DNA of 64,000 bases from Azonexus hydrophilus DSM 23864 (GCF_000429605.1 NZ_AUCE01000017.1:123918-187917); one strand, 5' to 3'. Positions 6,633 through 14,510 are shown, counted from the first letter of the stretch. Program-made: numbers and translations. Notes: generated from the sequence alone by a model not told the origin.

Positions 6633-9521
6633 TCAGCTCGAACGAAAAGCTTCTTGCTCAAGCACAGCAAGGAAGCCCTTGAGTGCATCAGCATCACGCC
6701 GGGACGCAACGTCCAGCGATGTGCCCTGCCGACCATTGATGCTCAGATCAATGCGGAAAGTGGATTGCTGCAGACGCGGACCGGGTTGAGGGGTATTGGG
6801 CACGCCCTGCGATTGAACATCGGCTACCGCCTGGGGCGCCGCCCTTTGCTGAACTTGTTCCTGCGAAATCGGCGTGCTTCGGTAAATCGGCTTTACCCCT
6901 GAGCGCTGCGCGGATGGAAGCATGTCAGCCGGCAAAACGACGCTGCCGCCGTCCCGAGAGGCTGCGCTACCAGAAAGCCGGGTCTGCGCTTCTGCTGCAC
7001 GCTCGGCTTCGTCGGCAACCTGCCCAAGGGAATTAGCCAGCCCGCTGTGCTGTTTGGCTGCCTTGGTGCTGGCCTCGCCCGCCTCTGCCACTTTCAGCTT
7101 GACCCCAGCCATAGCCGCTTCAACCCTTAGCGAATCGGCCACAACACCCGCATTGGCGTCAATCGCCCGCTCCGCATACTTGGAGAACGCTTCCTGAATC
7201 TCCCTGGCGCTGGCAATCCCCGATGTTTTGATTTTTTCATAAGCCACCTTGGCACTGTCAGCTTGCCGCTTCAGTTCGGCATCAGAAACAATCCCAAGCG
7301 ACCTGAAGGCTTCTTCAACGGATTGGATACCGGGAACAATCCCCTCGATCCGCTGGCGGGCGCTCTCCGCTGCGTCAGCCAGGCGCCCCATTGCGTCACC
7401 GCCGATCCTTCCTGCTTTTTCCAGCGTGGCGAGCTTTTCAGACAAGGCGCCAATGTCGCTGATGCTTTTGGCTGTCTCAAGCGCTTTCTGGAATGCCGCC
7501 TCAAGCGCACCAGAAATGTTCTCTGTGCTGTAAATCGCCCCATCCATCGCCACAGCAAGGTTTTCAATATCAGCGATCGCGCTCAAGGTCTCGGCGCTAA
7601 GGCGGTCCATTGTTGCCGAAGCATTTACGCCAAGGCGGTCCAAGCTTGCCATGACAATTTGGTCATTGACCTGTGCAAACTGGCCGGCCGATATCTCCCC
7701 CTTTTGATAGGCTTCCTGCAATTCCTTGGCAAGGTTGCCGATATCGGCGGCGGACATTTTGCCCAGCTCCTCATTCGTGACAGCAAGCTTGGCAGCAACA
7801 GCGGAAGCGGCGCCGGATAGCCTGCCCATGGCGGCGGTCTGTGCATCACTCGCCACCGTGCCGCTTTCCATGGCCTGCCGGTTCCGCTCCGCTTCGGCGA
7901 ACAGCTCGGCGTAGGCATTATCGATTTCCACAAGACGCACCTGAAGCCTGCCGTATGCTTCATCAATAGTGTCTTCGGTGAATGGGGCCTTGATCATTTC
8001 CCAAGCGGTCTGCGCCCGTGCTGCAGTCTTTGTCAGGCCCGCAGCGAGGGAAATGCCAAGCTGTTCAACGATCAGAAACTCATCTTTCAAGTGAGCCCCT
8101 ATCTCCCAGCCGATCCACCCCGCCGCCGCCAAGCGGCCAGCGGTTGCAAGAAGCCCGGCCTGCTTTACCGCCGCTGCAGTTGATACGGTCAGGGCGTCCG
8201 TTTGAGTTCTCGCAATGATCAGGCTGGCAATGTAGGCCTGAACCGCGTTCAGTGCTCGCACAGCGAAAACAGCGACCATCACCTGACCGGCAACCGTTGC
8301 CGCTCTGACAACGCTATCCAGGTTCTCGCTCAACAAGTTTATTTTGTCGACAATGGCCGTAGTAGCCCCGTTGGCGCGATTTGCCTCGCCGATATAGGCG
8401 CCCCACACCGTATTGAGGCGAACGAGCGCATCGGCAACCGTTGTGGGCATGCTGTCGGCAACGGCTTTGTTGGCAGCAAGCGTCTGCCGCAGTCCTTCGT
8501 TCAGATCGCGAACAGCCAGCTTGCCGGTCACACCCAGCTTGCGCACTTCGTCAGTAGTTTTGCCGGTAGCGGCAGCCACTGCATCAACGATGCTCGGTGT
8601 TGCAGCCATGATGCTTTGCCAGGCATCAACCTCAAGCTTTCCGGACTGGATGCTCTTGGTGTAGGCGTTGATAGCGCTGCTGGCTTTGTCGGCGCTGGCA
8701 GCATCTGAAACCAGCAGATAACTGAAGGAGTCACCGATATCCAATGCCTGCTCAGTGGTGTAGTTCAGCCCCCGGAGCGCATCGGCGGTGCGGATGTACA
8801 TTTCCTGAGCTTCCGCCAATGGCCGATATGTTGCGGCAGCGCTGGCAAGAAGGCGTTGCTGCACATACTCATATTCTTCCTGGCCGGCTGTCGCTTTCTC
8901 GATCCGGCTGGCCATCTGGCCATATGCATCGGCTACCGCAATGGCGTCCTGTGCGTAGTTCTTCAACTGGCCCGCAGCAAACACCCCAGCCATAGCGCCG
9001 GCAAGACCCTTGGCACTGTTCTTCAGCAGATCGACATTGCCGGCGGCTGCAGCGGCTTCCTTGTGGGCATCGCGTAGCGCCTGCTTTAGGTGCTTCTGGC
9101 TGGTCTCCAGCTTCTTGGTTTCCCACATCGCCGCCCGATACTCTTTGCTGATGAGCTTGACGTTCCCCTTGGCAACAACCATTTCCGTTGCCAGTTCATC
9201 AAGGCGTTTTTTGGCCGTGTCAGCCTGCCTGGCAAACAACTCCTGTCCAGCGCCAGCTTCCTTTGCCCTTTCCGCCAGGTGCGCATAGCTGTTTCGGGCT
9301 GACATGATGGAGAGGCGCAGATCATCTTGCACTTGCCGCGCCCGTTCTAGGCGTTCAGCAGCATCAGCCTGGCGCTTGCCGGATTCGTCGGCAGCCTCAG
9401 CAAGCTCCCGCATTTCATTTTCTAGCGCCCCTACGCCCCCTTCGAGTGCGTTGATATCCGCCAGCCCATCCACTCTGGATGAGATTCGAAGTTGTACTTC
9501 GTCGCCGTACAAAATAGCCAT
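6633..9521 (-). CDS. phage tail tape-measure protein, isolated from other tail genes
   Basis: The 962-residue protein begins with about 160 residues of alanine-, glutamate- and lysine-rich coiled coil, followed by the conserved tape-measure N-terminal domain at about 165-400 (KGLAGAMAGVFAAGQL, YRPLAEAQEMYIRTADALRGLNY, WQSIMAATPSIVDAVA). Hydrophobic segments occur around 385-470 (GQVMVAVFAVRALNAVQAYI, GWIGWEIGAHL), then more helical sequence and a proline/glutamine-rich tail. In tailed phages this protein sets tail length and enters the cell envelope during injection. No tail tube, tail assembly chaperone, baseplate or capsid gene is nearby; the neighbours are replication and small unknown genes. 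Its role here is unknown. Confidence 0.85.
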   Translation of the reverse strand: MAILYGDEVQLRISSRVDGLADINALEGGVGALENEMRELAEAADESGKRQADAAERLERARQVQDDLRLSIMSARNSYAHLAERAKEAGAGQELFARQADTAKKRLDELATEMVVAKGNVKLISKEYRAAMWETKKLETSQKHLKQALRDAHKEAAAAAGNVDLLKNSAKGLAGAMAGVFAAGQLKNYAQDAIAVADAYGQMASRIEKATAGQEEYEYVQQRLLASAAATYRPLAEAQEMYIRTADALRGLNYTTEQALDIGDSFSYLLVSDAASADKASSAINAYTKSIQSGKLEVDAWQSIMAATPSIVDAVAAATGKTTDEVRKLGVTGKLAVRDLNEGLRQTLAANKAVADSMPTTVADALVRLNTVWGAYIGEANRANGATTAIVDKINLLSENLDSVVRAATVAGQVMVAVFAVRALNAVQAYIASLIIARTQTDALTVSTAAAVKQAGLLATAGRLAAAGWIGWEIGAHLKDEFLIVEQLGISLAAGLTKTAARAQTAWEMIKAPFTEDTIDEAYGRLQVRLVEIDNAYAELFAEAERNRQAMESGTVASDAQTAAMGRLSGAASAVAAKLAVTNEELGKMSAADIGNLAKELQEAYQKGEISAGQFAQVNDQIVMASLDRLGVNASATMDRLSAETLSAIADIENLAVAMDGAIYSTENISGALEAAFQKALETAKSISDIGALSEKLATLEKAGRIGGDAMGRLADAAESARQRIEGIVPGIQSVEEAFRSLGIVSDAELKRQADSAKVAYEKIKTSGIASAREIQEAFSKYAERAIDANAGVVADSLRVEAAMAGVKLKVAEAGEASTKAAKQHSGLANSLGQVADEAERAAEAQTRLSGSAASRDGGSVVLPADMLPSAQRSGVKPIYRSTPISQEQVQQRAAPQAVADVQSQGVPNTPQPGPRLQQSTFRIDLSINGRQGTSLDVASRRDADALKGFLAVLEQEAFRSS

Positions 9522-9602
9522 TGCAACCTCACTAAATCGAATGTTTGTTGGTGGGCAGAACGCCGGTAGCAGTGCTTACCTGGCGTTGCCAAATAAGCAG
9601 CC

Positions 9603-9896
9603 TCATGCCAGCCACTTGCCGCCGCAGATCGTTTCGCCGGTAACGGGGTCAAGGACGTAACGCCGCCAGCCAAAATTCAGCCGAAACCGCACTCCCCGAA
9701 AAATGAACGTTCGGCGCCCCGGTCGGACCCGATCAGCGGCGATAGCCAAGTCAAACAACTCTGGCGCGTCTGTCCGCTGGTAGTACGACGCCCCAGCCAT
9801 CTTCCGGCGCTGTTCTCTCAGGGTTGCGAGTAGCAAGGCCCGCTGGCGCCGCTTTGTGGCCTTCTGGCTTGGAGGCTGCTGATTACGCCTGTTCAT
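9603..9896 (-). CDS. small basic hypothetical protein (97 aa)
   Basis: The start MNRRNQQPP at 9896 overlaps the stop of the next upstream gene as ATGA, indicating translational coupling in the leftward operon. The N-terminal third is strongly basic (KATKRRQRALLLATLREQRRKM). The rest holds FIFRGVRFRLNFGWRRYVLDPVTGE, which resembles short beta-rich phage-associated proteins. It directly precedes the tape-measure gene, with an 80-bp gap. No function assigned. Confidence 0.6.
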   Translation of the reverse strand: MNRRNQQPPSQKATKRRQRALLLATLREQRRKMAGASYYQRTDAPELFDLAIAADRVRPGRRTFIFRGVRFRLNFGWRRYVLDPVTGETICGGKWLA

Positions 9897-10114
9897 TCGC
9901 GCTCCCGTTCCCCGTGCAGGTCGGCAGTGCGATTCTTTGCAGCAAAATGCTGGTTGATTTCGGCAACACATGCCGCAAACGCCGGCCCGACGTTCGAGAA
10001 ACAGGCATCGCCCCCACTCGCTGCGATTACCTCGCCCTGCTTGCGAGCGACGTAATCCCAGCCCATGCCGGGCGCCGGCAGGGTCAGGCGGATTTCGACG
10101 GCGGGCGGCTTCAT
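9893..10114 (-). CDS. small hypothetical protein (73 aa)
   Basis: The start MKPPAVEIRLTLP at 10114 forms an ATGA-type overlap with the gene upstream, and its own stop overlaps the next start, so it is embedded in a tightly coupled operon. The sequence is soluble-looking with GMGWDYVARKQGEVIAASGGDACFSN. A single cysteine pair is spread through the chain without a motif. No family recognised. Confidence 0.6.
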   Translation of the reverse strand: MKPPAVEIRLTLPAPGMGWDYVARKQGEVIAASGGDACFSNVGPAFAACVAEINQHFAAKNRTADLHGERERE

Positions 10115-10335
10115 GAATTGTTCTCGCTCGCCATGATGGCTTTGGCGATCATCTCGCAACCGTCAACAAACCGCTCGGCGTGATAGCAGATAGCTGTTGC
10201 CACAACCGTTGCCGCTATTACTTCAACCCCCTCGGGATCGTCGCTGCGTAGCAACGCTTGCTCCACCATAAACGCAGCCGAGTTGATAGCGCTGGCTTCA
10301 ATATCGGTGAGGTCATGTCCTGTCTCGGTGCTCAT
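10111..10335 (-). CDS. small helical hypothetical protein (74 aa)
   Basis: This 74-residue acidic protein (MSTETGHDLTDIEASAINSAAFMVEQALL) is probably all-helical, with alanine-rich segments (EVIAATVVATAICYHAERFVDGCEMIAKAI). Its start overlaps the stop of the AlpA-like gene and its stop overlaps the next start, so four small genes are translated as a chain. No function assigned. Confidence 0.6.
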   Translation of the reverse strand: MSTETGHDLTDIEASAINSAAFMVEQALLRSDDPEGVEVIAATVVATAICYHAERFVDGCEMIAKAIMASENNS

Positions 10336-10559
10336 GCGGCACCACCTTTCGCCGCCGCGATGCGGTCAGCAATCCATCTGTCAACATCAATGGAGTTCAC
10401 GGCGGAAGCACGCACTCCGACCTTGATGATTTTCAGCCTACCCGCCTTGGCCTCGCGGTATAGCTGGCATGTCGATATCGACATGCGCCTGGCCGCATGG
10501 GGGATTTTTTCAAGGGCTACCACCGTTGCGGCGGTAGGTACTGTCTTACTGTCTGTCAT
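10332..10559 (-). CDS. AlpA-like helix-turn-helix regulator
   Basis: The 75-residue protein starts MTDSKTVPTAATVVALEKIP and contains an excisionase/AlpA-type winged-helix motif: ARRMSISTCQLYREAKAGRLKIIKVGVRASAVNSIDVDRWI. In such proteins the helix-turn-helix precedes a short basic wing and a conserved tryptophan near the end, as seen here. AlpA-like proteins in P4-type elements activate integrase or act as excisionases. It is the first gene of the long leftward operon that includes the primase and tape-measure genes, and a dyad at 10599-10618 lies in its promoter region. Confidence 0.75.
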   Translation of the reverse strand: MTDSKTVPTAATVVALEKIPHAARRMSISTCQLYREAKAGRLKIIKVGVRASAVNSIDVDRWIADRIAAAKGGAA

Positions 10560-10577
10560 GGCTAGCGCTCCTAGTCG

Positions 10578-10618
10578 GATTCCGGTTGATTCCGGAAACG
10601 TCCAGAACGGTCTGGACG
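10578..10618. promoter_or_regulatory. candidate operator upstream of the alpA-like operon
   Basis: An inverted repeat CGTCCAGA-N4-TCTGGACG (10599-10618) has perfect 8-bp arms. Just beside it are two direct copies of GATTCCGG at 10578-10585 and 10588-10595. It lies 40-60 bp before the alpA-like start, a good position for a regulator-binding site. Binding partner unknown. Confidence 0.45.
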
Positions 10619-10714
10619 GCGCAAGTATTGTTTTGGCTGCTATCGCAAAAAAAGGACAGAAAATTAGCCGATATTTATTTCTCCACCCCAAACTAGCCTG
10701 TAGCTTGAGTTTGT

Positions 10715-11311
10715 CTAAACTGGCGGCCTGGCTTTGGCATCAACTAACAGACGCCCATAGGCGGCTTCACGCTCCCCCCAAAAACACCACCAAGCCTGAG
10801 CATCTATTGTGAAGCTCCCAGAAGAAATAGCGGCGCTGTGATCCTCTAGCCCGATCCAGAGCCAACGCGGTTTGTTCTCGATAGAACGTTCGAAGACCAC
10901 AAGATGCGCAGTGATTGGGGGCGTTAATGATTTTGTACGTCTAATCCAATCGTTTGCCATCTTGTATTCGTTATCGCCTGATTGAATTGCACGCCGCCAC
11001 ACCTCTTCTCGAAAATGTAAAACACGCTGAGTCTTTGTCCAATCCGGGTAATGCATTTCCGACATCTGGTCATGCGCCAAGGTTGCAACATACTCAGGCA
11101 TCTTTTTGCATCCCTTTGGGCGCCCCCGGCGACGCGAAGGCACGAACCGACAATTAGCAGGGGGAACAAGCTGGCCTGAAACCTTCACGGGATCGGCGAA
11201 CTCAGTAAACCAAAATCCTTGCGCGTCAATTCCCCCGTCCTGTCGAAAGGCGCCTAACAGATCAAGCTGACCGGCATGACCAAGTGTTATAGAGAAGGGA
11301 AATGACTTCAT
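10715..11311 (-). CDS. hypothetical protein (about 198 aa), element-borne
   Basis: The chosen start MKSFPFSITLG is ATG at 11311; a TTG at 11347 overlapping the higA-like stop is an alternative that would couple the two genes. The middle is basic (VPSRRRGRPKGCKKMPEYV), suggesting nucleic-acid contact, and the C-terminus is rich in tryptophan (RWLWIGLEDH, DAQAWWCFWGEREAAYGRLLV). No signal peptide or membrane span is visible. The gene lies between the toxin-antitoxin pair and the alpA-like operon. No family recognised. Confidence 0.6.
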   Translation of the reverse strand: MKSFPFSITLGHAGQLDLLGAFRQDGGIDAQGFWFTEFADPVKVSGQLVPPANCRFVPSRRRGRPKGCKKMPEYVATLAHDQMSEMHYPDWTKTQRVLHFREEVWRRAIQSGDNEYKMANDWIRRTKSLTPPITAHLVVFERSIENKPRWLWIGLEDHSAAISSGSFTIDAQAWWCFWGEREAAYGRLLVDAKARPPV

Positions 11312-11343
11312 TGGGTTTTCTGTTTGGATTCCGATGCCGCTTA

Positions 11344-11670
11344 TCAAGCCGCCACGACTTCGCCGGCCGCCCCCTTGCGACGAACCGGGCGCCTTGGCTG
11401 CCGGATGGTCACATGTGGCGACAGGCCGGCAGATGCCGCCATGTCAATCAGCGCATCGGTCGAAAAAAGGTTGATCCGCCCCCGCATCAGATCAGAAACA
11501 CGCGGCTGGGTTACGCCAAACAGCGCGGCAGCGGCTGTCTGGGTCAATCCTTTCTGCTTTACCCAGGCCTGCAGGGCGCGCATCAACTCGCTACGCGCTT
11601 TCATGCTGGCAGCTTCCTGAGGGGTGTCTTCCAAGGCATCCCACACGCTGGCAAATCGGTTCTCACTCAT
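11344..11670 (-). CDS. HigA-like antitoxin, XRE/HTH_37 type
   Basis: The 108-residue protein carries a helix-turn-helix at about 40-75 (LTQTAAAALFGVTQPRVSDLMRGRI) followed by the conserved FSTDALIDMAASAGL, the hallmark of HTH_37 antitoxins paired with Gp49-like toxins. Its start overlaps the toxin stop as ATGA, giving the toxin-first order usual for HigBA. It should neutralise the toxin and repress their shared promoter. Confidence 0.85.
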   Translation of the reverse strand: MSENRFASVWDALEDTPQEAASMKARSELMRALQAWVKQKGLTQTAAAALFGVTQPRVSDLMRGRINLFSTDALIDMAASAGLSPHVTIRQPRRPVRRKGAAGEVVAA

Positions 11671-11993
11671 CGTTGCATCTCCATCAGTTCCTTGTACCGT
11701 TTGCGGGCTAGGCTTACATCCCGCTCGCTGGTCTGCTCAGTCTTTTTCTGGAAGCAATGCAGGACATAAACTGCGTCCGCCAACTTGGCCACATAGATAA
11801 CGCGAAAGGTGCCAGACTCATCCCAGATGCGAATCTCACGAACGCCGGGGCCAATGGCTTTCATTGGTTTCCAGTCATCCGGCGTCTGTCCATGCTGAAC
11901 CTTGTCTATCTGGTAGCCAGCCTCACGCCTCGCCCCCAAGGGAAAGGCCCGAAGTGCATCCAGAGCATCGCCGCAGAAATCGACCTGTTTCAT
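11667..11993 (-). CDS. HigB/RelE-superfamily toxin (phage-derived Gp49-like)
   Basis: The 108-residue protein has the features of Gp49-like HigB toxins: ALRAFPLGARREAGYQIDKVQHG, DDWKPMKAIGPGVREIRI, FRVIYVAKLADAVYVLHCFQKKT and a basic helical C-terminus. These are ribosome-dependent mRNA endonucleases. The gene leads a toxin-antitoxin operon, which probably stabilises the integrated element. The -10 box lies only seven bases from the ATG, so the mRNA may lack a leader. Confidence 0.85.
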   Translation of the reverse strand: MKQVDFCGDALDALRAFPLGARREAGYQIDKVQHGQTPDDWKPMKAIGPGVREIRIWDESGTFRVIYVAKLADAVYVLHCFQKKTEQTSERDVSLARKRYKELMEMQR

Positions 11994-12000
11994 GCCATGA

Positions 12001-12028
12001 ATTATACATTATTTTATATACCACCAAG
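12001..12028 (-). promoter_or_regulatory. candidate promoter of the higBA-like operon
   Basis: On the minus strand a perfect TATAAT (12006-12001) is preceded by CTTGGT with a 16-bp spacer. The expected transcription start falls at or next to the toxin ATG at 11993. Confidence 0.45.
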
Positions 12029-12216
12029 CCTGATACCGGGCGGTGCTGGGTATGCTCGGCCCGAGACCATCAACCCAGCCGACCAGCGCTGTGCAAGGTG
12101 GTAGGAGCGTACATTCTTCCAATCATGCCGCCGTCCATGTCGATTTAGGGTACAGCCTAACTACACACCGCCTCTACCTCGAAAATGTGTCTATCTAGGA
12201 TCCGTGTTTTTATTTA

Positions 12217-12245
12217 TTGACACAATCCGCTTTGGTTTATAGAAT
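12217..12245 (+). promoter_or_regulatory. candidate sigma-70 promoter of the resolvase gene
   Basis: TTGACA (12217-12222) is followed by 17 bp and TAGAAT (12240-12245), about 30 bp before the resolvase start, which itself has a GGGGG-rich ribosome-binding site. Confidence 0.6.
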
Positions 12246-12276
12246 TCAACCAGACATATTCAACAGGGGGCGCATC

Positions 12277-12837
12277 ATGGCAAACGGTCAGCAAGTCGCA
12301 TACATTCGAGTATCTAGCATCGGGCAGAACACGGCCCGCCAGCTTGACGGCGTGAACATCGATCGCGCGTTCGAGGACAAAGTAAGCGGGAAGGATACGA
12401 ACCGACCGGCGCTGCAAGATTGCCTTGCATACCTTCGCGAAGGCGACACGCTGCACGTGCATTCTATGGACCGCCTGGCCCGCAACCTGGACGACTTGCG
12501 GCGCGTGGTCAAGGAACTGACCGGCAGGGGGGTAGCCGTGAAGTTTCATAAGGAGGGACTGACCTTTACCGGGGAAGATTCCCCCATGGCCACACTGCTG
12601 CTTTCCATGCTGGGCGCGGTTGCCGAGTTCGAGCGGTCACTAATCGCCGAACGACGCCAGGAGGGTATTGCTCTCGCCAAGGCAAAGGGCGACGTTTACA
12701 AGGGGCGCAAGCCTTCGTTGTCAGATGAGAAGGCGGCCGAACTCAAACGACGTGCAGGCGAAGGCGAAAACAAGGCCGCACTTGCCCGCGAATTCGGAAT
12801 CAGCCGGGCAACCTTGTATAGCTACATTAGCGGCTAA
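12277..12837 (+). CDS. serine recombinase (resolvase/invertase family)
   Basis: The 186-residue protein has the small serine-recombinase layout. An N-terminal catalytic domain carries YIRVSSIGQN (nucleophilic serine), the family arginine region LHVHSMDRLARNLDDL, and SPMATLLLSMLGAVAEFERSLIAERRQEG on the long helix. A C-terminal helix-turn-helix follows (NKAALAREFGISRATLYSYI). The start MANGQQVAYIRV at 12277 is preferred over ATG/GTG codons upstream because it gives the family length and has a ribosome-binding site. It probably resolves dimers or inverts a segment of the element; no res site was identified. It is the only rightward gene among mostly leftward genes of the element. Confidence 0.9.
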   Translation: MANGQQVAYIRVSSIGQNTARQLDGVNIDRAFEDKVSGKDTNRPALQDCLAYLREGDTLHVHSMDRLARNLDDLRRVVKELTGRGVAVKFHKEGLTFTGEDSPMATLLLSMLGAVAEFERSLIAERRQEGIALAKAKGDVYKGRKPSLSDEKAAELKRRAGEGENKAALAREFGISRATLYSYISG

Positions 12838-13043
12838 CCTAGGCGGCTATCCTCTCAATCCGCCTGTACTCTGCAGCCTTCGTCTGCTAGCGCCATTTTG
12901 TACAAACGTCTGCACTTCCCGCGTTTCCTCAATACCACTCAATCCGCAACAAGCGCGCGCTCAGCTTGAAGACTGCTCAGCAATCCTGAAACGCCGAACA
13001 CGCTAAGTGCATCGGCTTGCGGTTCTGGTTCCGTTGCCGCATG

Positions 13044-13484
13044 TCAGGCTGCCAGGCGCCAGCCATCCGGCGTTTCCTCGAACGTCAGCCGGCCTTCTTC
13101 CTGGCGGTCTGCATCGGCCAGCCGTTCAATGATTTCCGTGATAGAGGGATTGCCAGCCGTCTTTTCCAGGTAAATGGCACGAATGAAGCGGTCCGCAATC
13201 CTCGGCACCCGCCCCCGCTTCTCCCACAGGGCAACGCTTTGGGCATCGTAACCCCACCACTGAGCTAGACGGGACTGCGAAAGACCCAGCTCCTTCCGCA
13301 GAAAGCGGAACTCCGCCCCGGTCAGGATTGGTTTTTCGGTTGCCAGTTTCTGGCCGATCAGGCGGTGCAATCCCTCGGCGTCCTCAATCGAGACGCCGGC
13401 CCCATAGGGCGTTTCGTGTTCCTGGTAGCCATTGGCCAGCCACACGTTACGCAAGCCGCTTTCCTGATAGTGGTACATCCTCAA
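13044..13484 (-). CDS. MqsA-like XRE-family antitoxin
   Basis: The 146-residue protein begins with MYHYQESGLRNVWLANGY, typical of a family of antitoxin-like regulators lacking the zinc domain of classical MqsA. A helix-turn-helix lies at about 55-90 (LTGAEFRFLRKELGLSQSRLAQWWGYDAQSVALWEKRGRVP). Its start forms an ATGA overlap with the DUF4258 gene upstream, consistent with a toxin-antitoxin operon. An AACCTAT/ATAGGT dyad before the operon resembles the known MqsA operator. Confidence 0.78.
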   Translation of the reverse strand: MRMYHYQESGLRNVWLANGYQEHETPYGAGVSIEDAEGLHRLIGQKLATEKPILTGAEFRFLRKELGLSQSRLAQWWGYDAQSVALWEKRGRVPRIADRFIRAIYLEKTAGNPSITEIIERLADADRQEEGRLTFEETPDGWRLAA

Positions 13485-13804
13485 TCACTCCCAAACAGCG
13501 TGATAACCAGCACCCGCTTTCCGGGTTCCTTCTGCATTTCAATCGCCCCGGCCACCGTCACCGACTGGCCGCATGTCAGCGCCTTGACCGTTACCTTCCA
13601 GTTGCCATGAATATCCAGCGCCGCCGGCTCTGTCAGCCTGCCCTTTCGCAGAACTTCCAGCACCTGAGGCAAAGTCACCTGCCTTTGCTTCATGCGCTGC
13701 CGTGCATGCGGCAACAGCACGACGCGCGCGGAATCAGCGGCGACCTCTCGCAATAGCTTCAGGGCGTTGGCGTCGTTCAGCCGGTAGGGTGTTGGCCTAT
13801 TCAT
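13481..13804 (-). CDS. DUF4258-domain protein, putative toxin of the pair
   Basis: This 107-residue protein has the DUF4258 pattern: ARVVLLPHARQRMKQRQVTLPQVLEVLRKGRLTEP, then NWKVTVKALTCGQSVTVAGAIE and a C-terminal VLVITLFGSD. DUF4258 proteins often form two-gene operons with an XRE antitoxin like the one here; toxicity is inferred from this arrangement, not shown. It is the first gene of the pair. Confidence 0.75.
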   Translation of the reverse strand: MNRPTPYRLNDANALKLLREVAADSARVVLLPHARQRMKQRQVTLPQVLEVLRKGRLTEPAALDIHGNWKVTVKALTCGQSVTVAGAIEMQKEPGKRVLVITLFGSD

Positions 13805-13823
13805 TACCTATGATTTTTATAGG
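13805..13823. promoter_or_regulatory. dyad operator upstream of the DUF4258/MqsA-like pair
   Basis: The inverted repeat ACCTAT-N7-ATAGGT lies immediately before the first codon. MqsA is known to bind AACCT-N-AGGTT palindromes, so autoregulation by the downstream antitoxin is plausible. It could also form an mRNA hairpin at the ribosome-binding site. Confidence 0.5.
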
Positions 13824-13847
13824 TTGCTTGATGAAAAGCAAGCACTT

Positions 13848-14411
13848 TCAGAGCAAACCACGCGAGGCAAACGACAATGGCTCAGCCGTACCGGCAACGA
13901 TGAAGTGATCCAAGACCCTCACATCAACCAGCGCCAGGGCGCGCGTGATGCTGCCTGTAAGCAATTCGTCAGCGCGGGACGGCTCCGGGATGCCAGACGG
14001 GTGATTGTGGGCCAGGATGCACGCTGCCGCGTTGTGTCGCAATGCCGCCTTGACGATTTCGCGGGGATAGACGGATGCCTGTGTCAGCGTCCCGGAAAAC
14101 ATGGCCTCAGCAACAATCAGGCGGTGCTGCGCATCCAGCCAAAGAACGTGAAACTCTTCATGCTCCAGGGCAGCCAATCGCAACTTGAGATATAGGCCGG
14201 CAGCGCCGGGGTTGTTCATGGGTTCGGTTCGATACACCGCGCTTTCTTCGAGCGCCCTGATTGCCCGCTCAACAGCACGCCGCGCGCCCGGCTCCAGGCG
14301 CTCGATGCAGGACGGCGGCGCAACCTCCTGCGCCCGGATTTTTGGGGGGCGACCCCGACGCTTGGCAGCAGGGGGCGCACTCGCTGGGGTAGTATTCTGG
14401 ACAGCCATCAT
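13848..14411 (-). CDS. RadC-like JAB-domain protein
   Basis: The 187-residue protein has a basic AT-hook-like N-terminus (AAKRRGRPPKIR) and then a JAB/MPN metalloprotease-like fold: FHVLWLDAQHRLI, then the metal motif AHNHPSGIPEPSRADE. It ends LVDVRVLDHFIVAG, as in RadC. The N-terminal helix-hairpin-helix of chromosomal RadC is absent, which is usual for RadC-like proteins of mobile elements. Exact activity is unknown for this family. It is preceded by a 5' leader that is duplicated before the next gene upstream. Confidence 0.88.
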   Translation of the reverse strand: MMAVQNTTPASAPPAAKRRGRPPKIRAQEVAPPSCIERLEPGARRAVERAIRALEESAVYRTEPMNNPGAAGLYLKLRLAALEHEEFHVLWLDAQHRLIVAEAMFSGTLTQASVYPREIVKAALRHNAAACILAHNHPSGIPEPSRADELLTGSITRALALVDVRVLDHFIVAGTAEPLSFASRGLL

Positions 14412-14423
14412 TCACTTCCTTTC

Positions 14424-14490
14424 AGTGATTTGTGGTCAGGACCACCGGGACGCTGCAACGGCCAGGTGGTCCGCTTCAATTGCTTGAAAC
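14424..14490 (-). repeat. repeated 5' leader, copy before the radC-like gene
   Basis: The segment shares GGGACGCTGCAACG and, six bases on, GTGGTCCGCTTCAATTGCTTGAA (with substitutions) with 14900-14950. On the minus strand GGACCACC and GGTGGTCC can pair as an 8-bp stem enclosing the shared core, about 30-60 bases before the start codon. Confidence 0.55.
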
Positions 14491-14510
14491 CTACGCGAGA
14501 AAATACCCTG

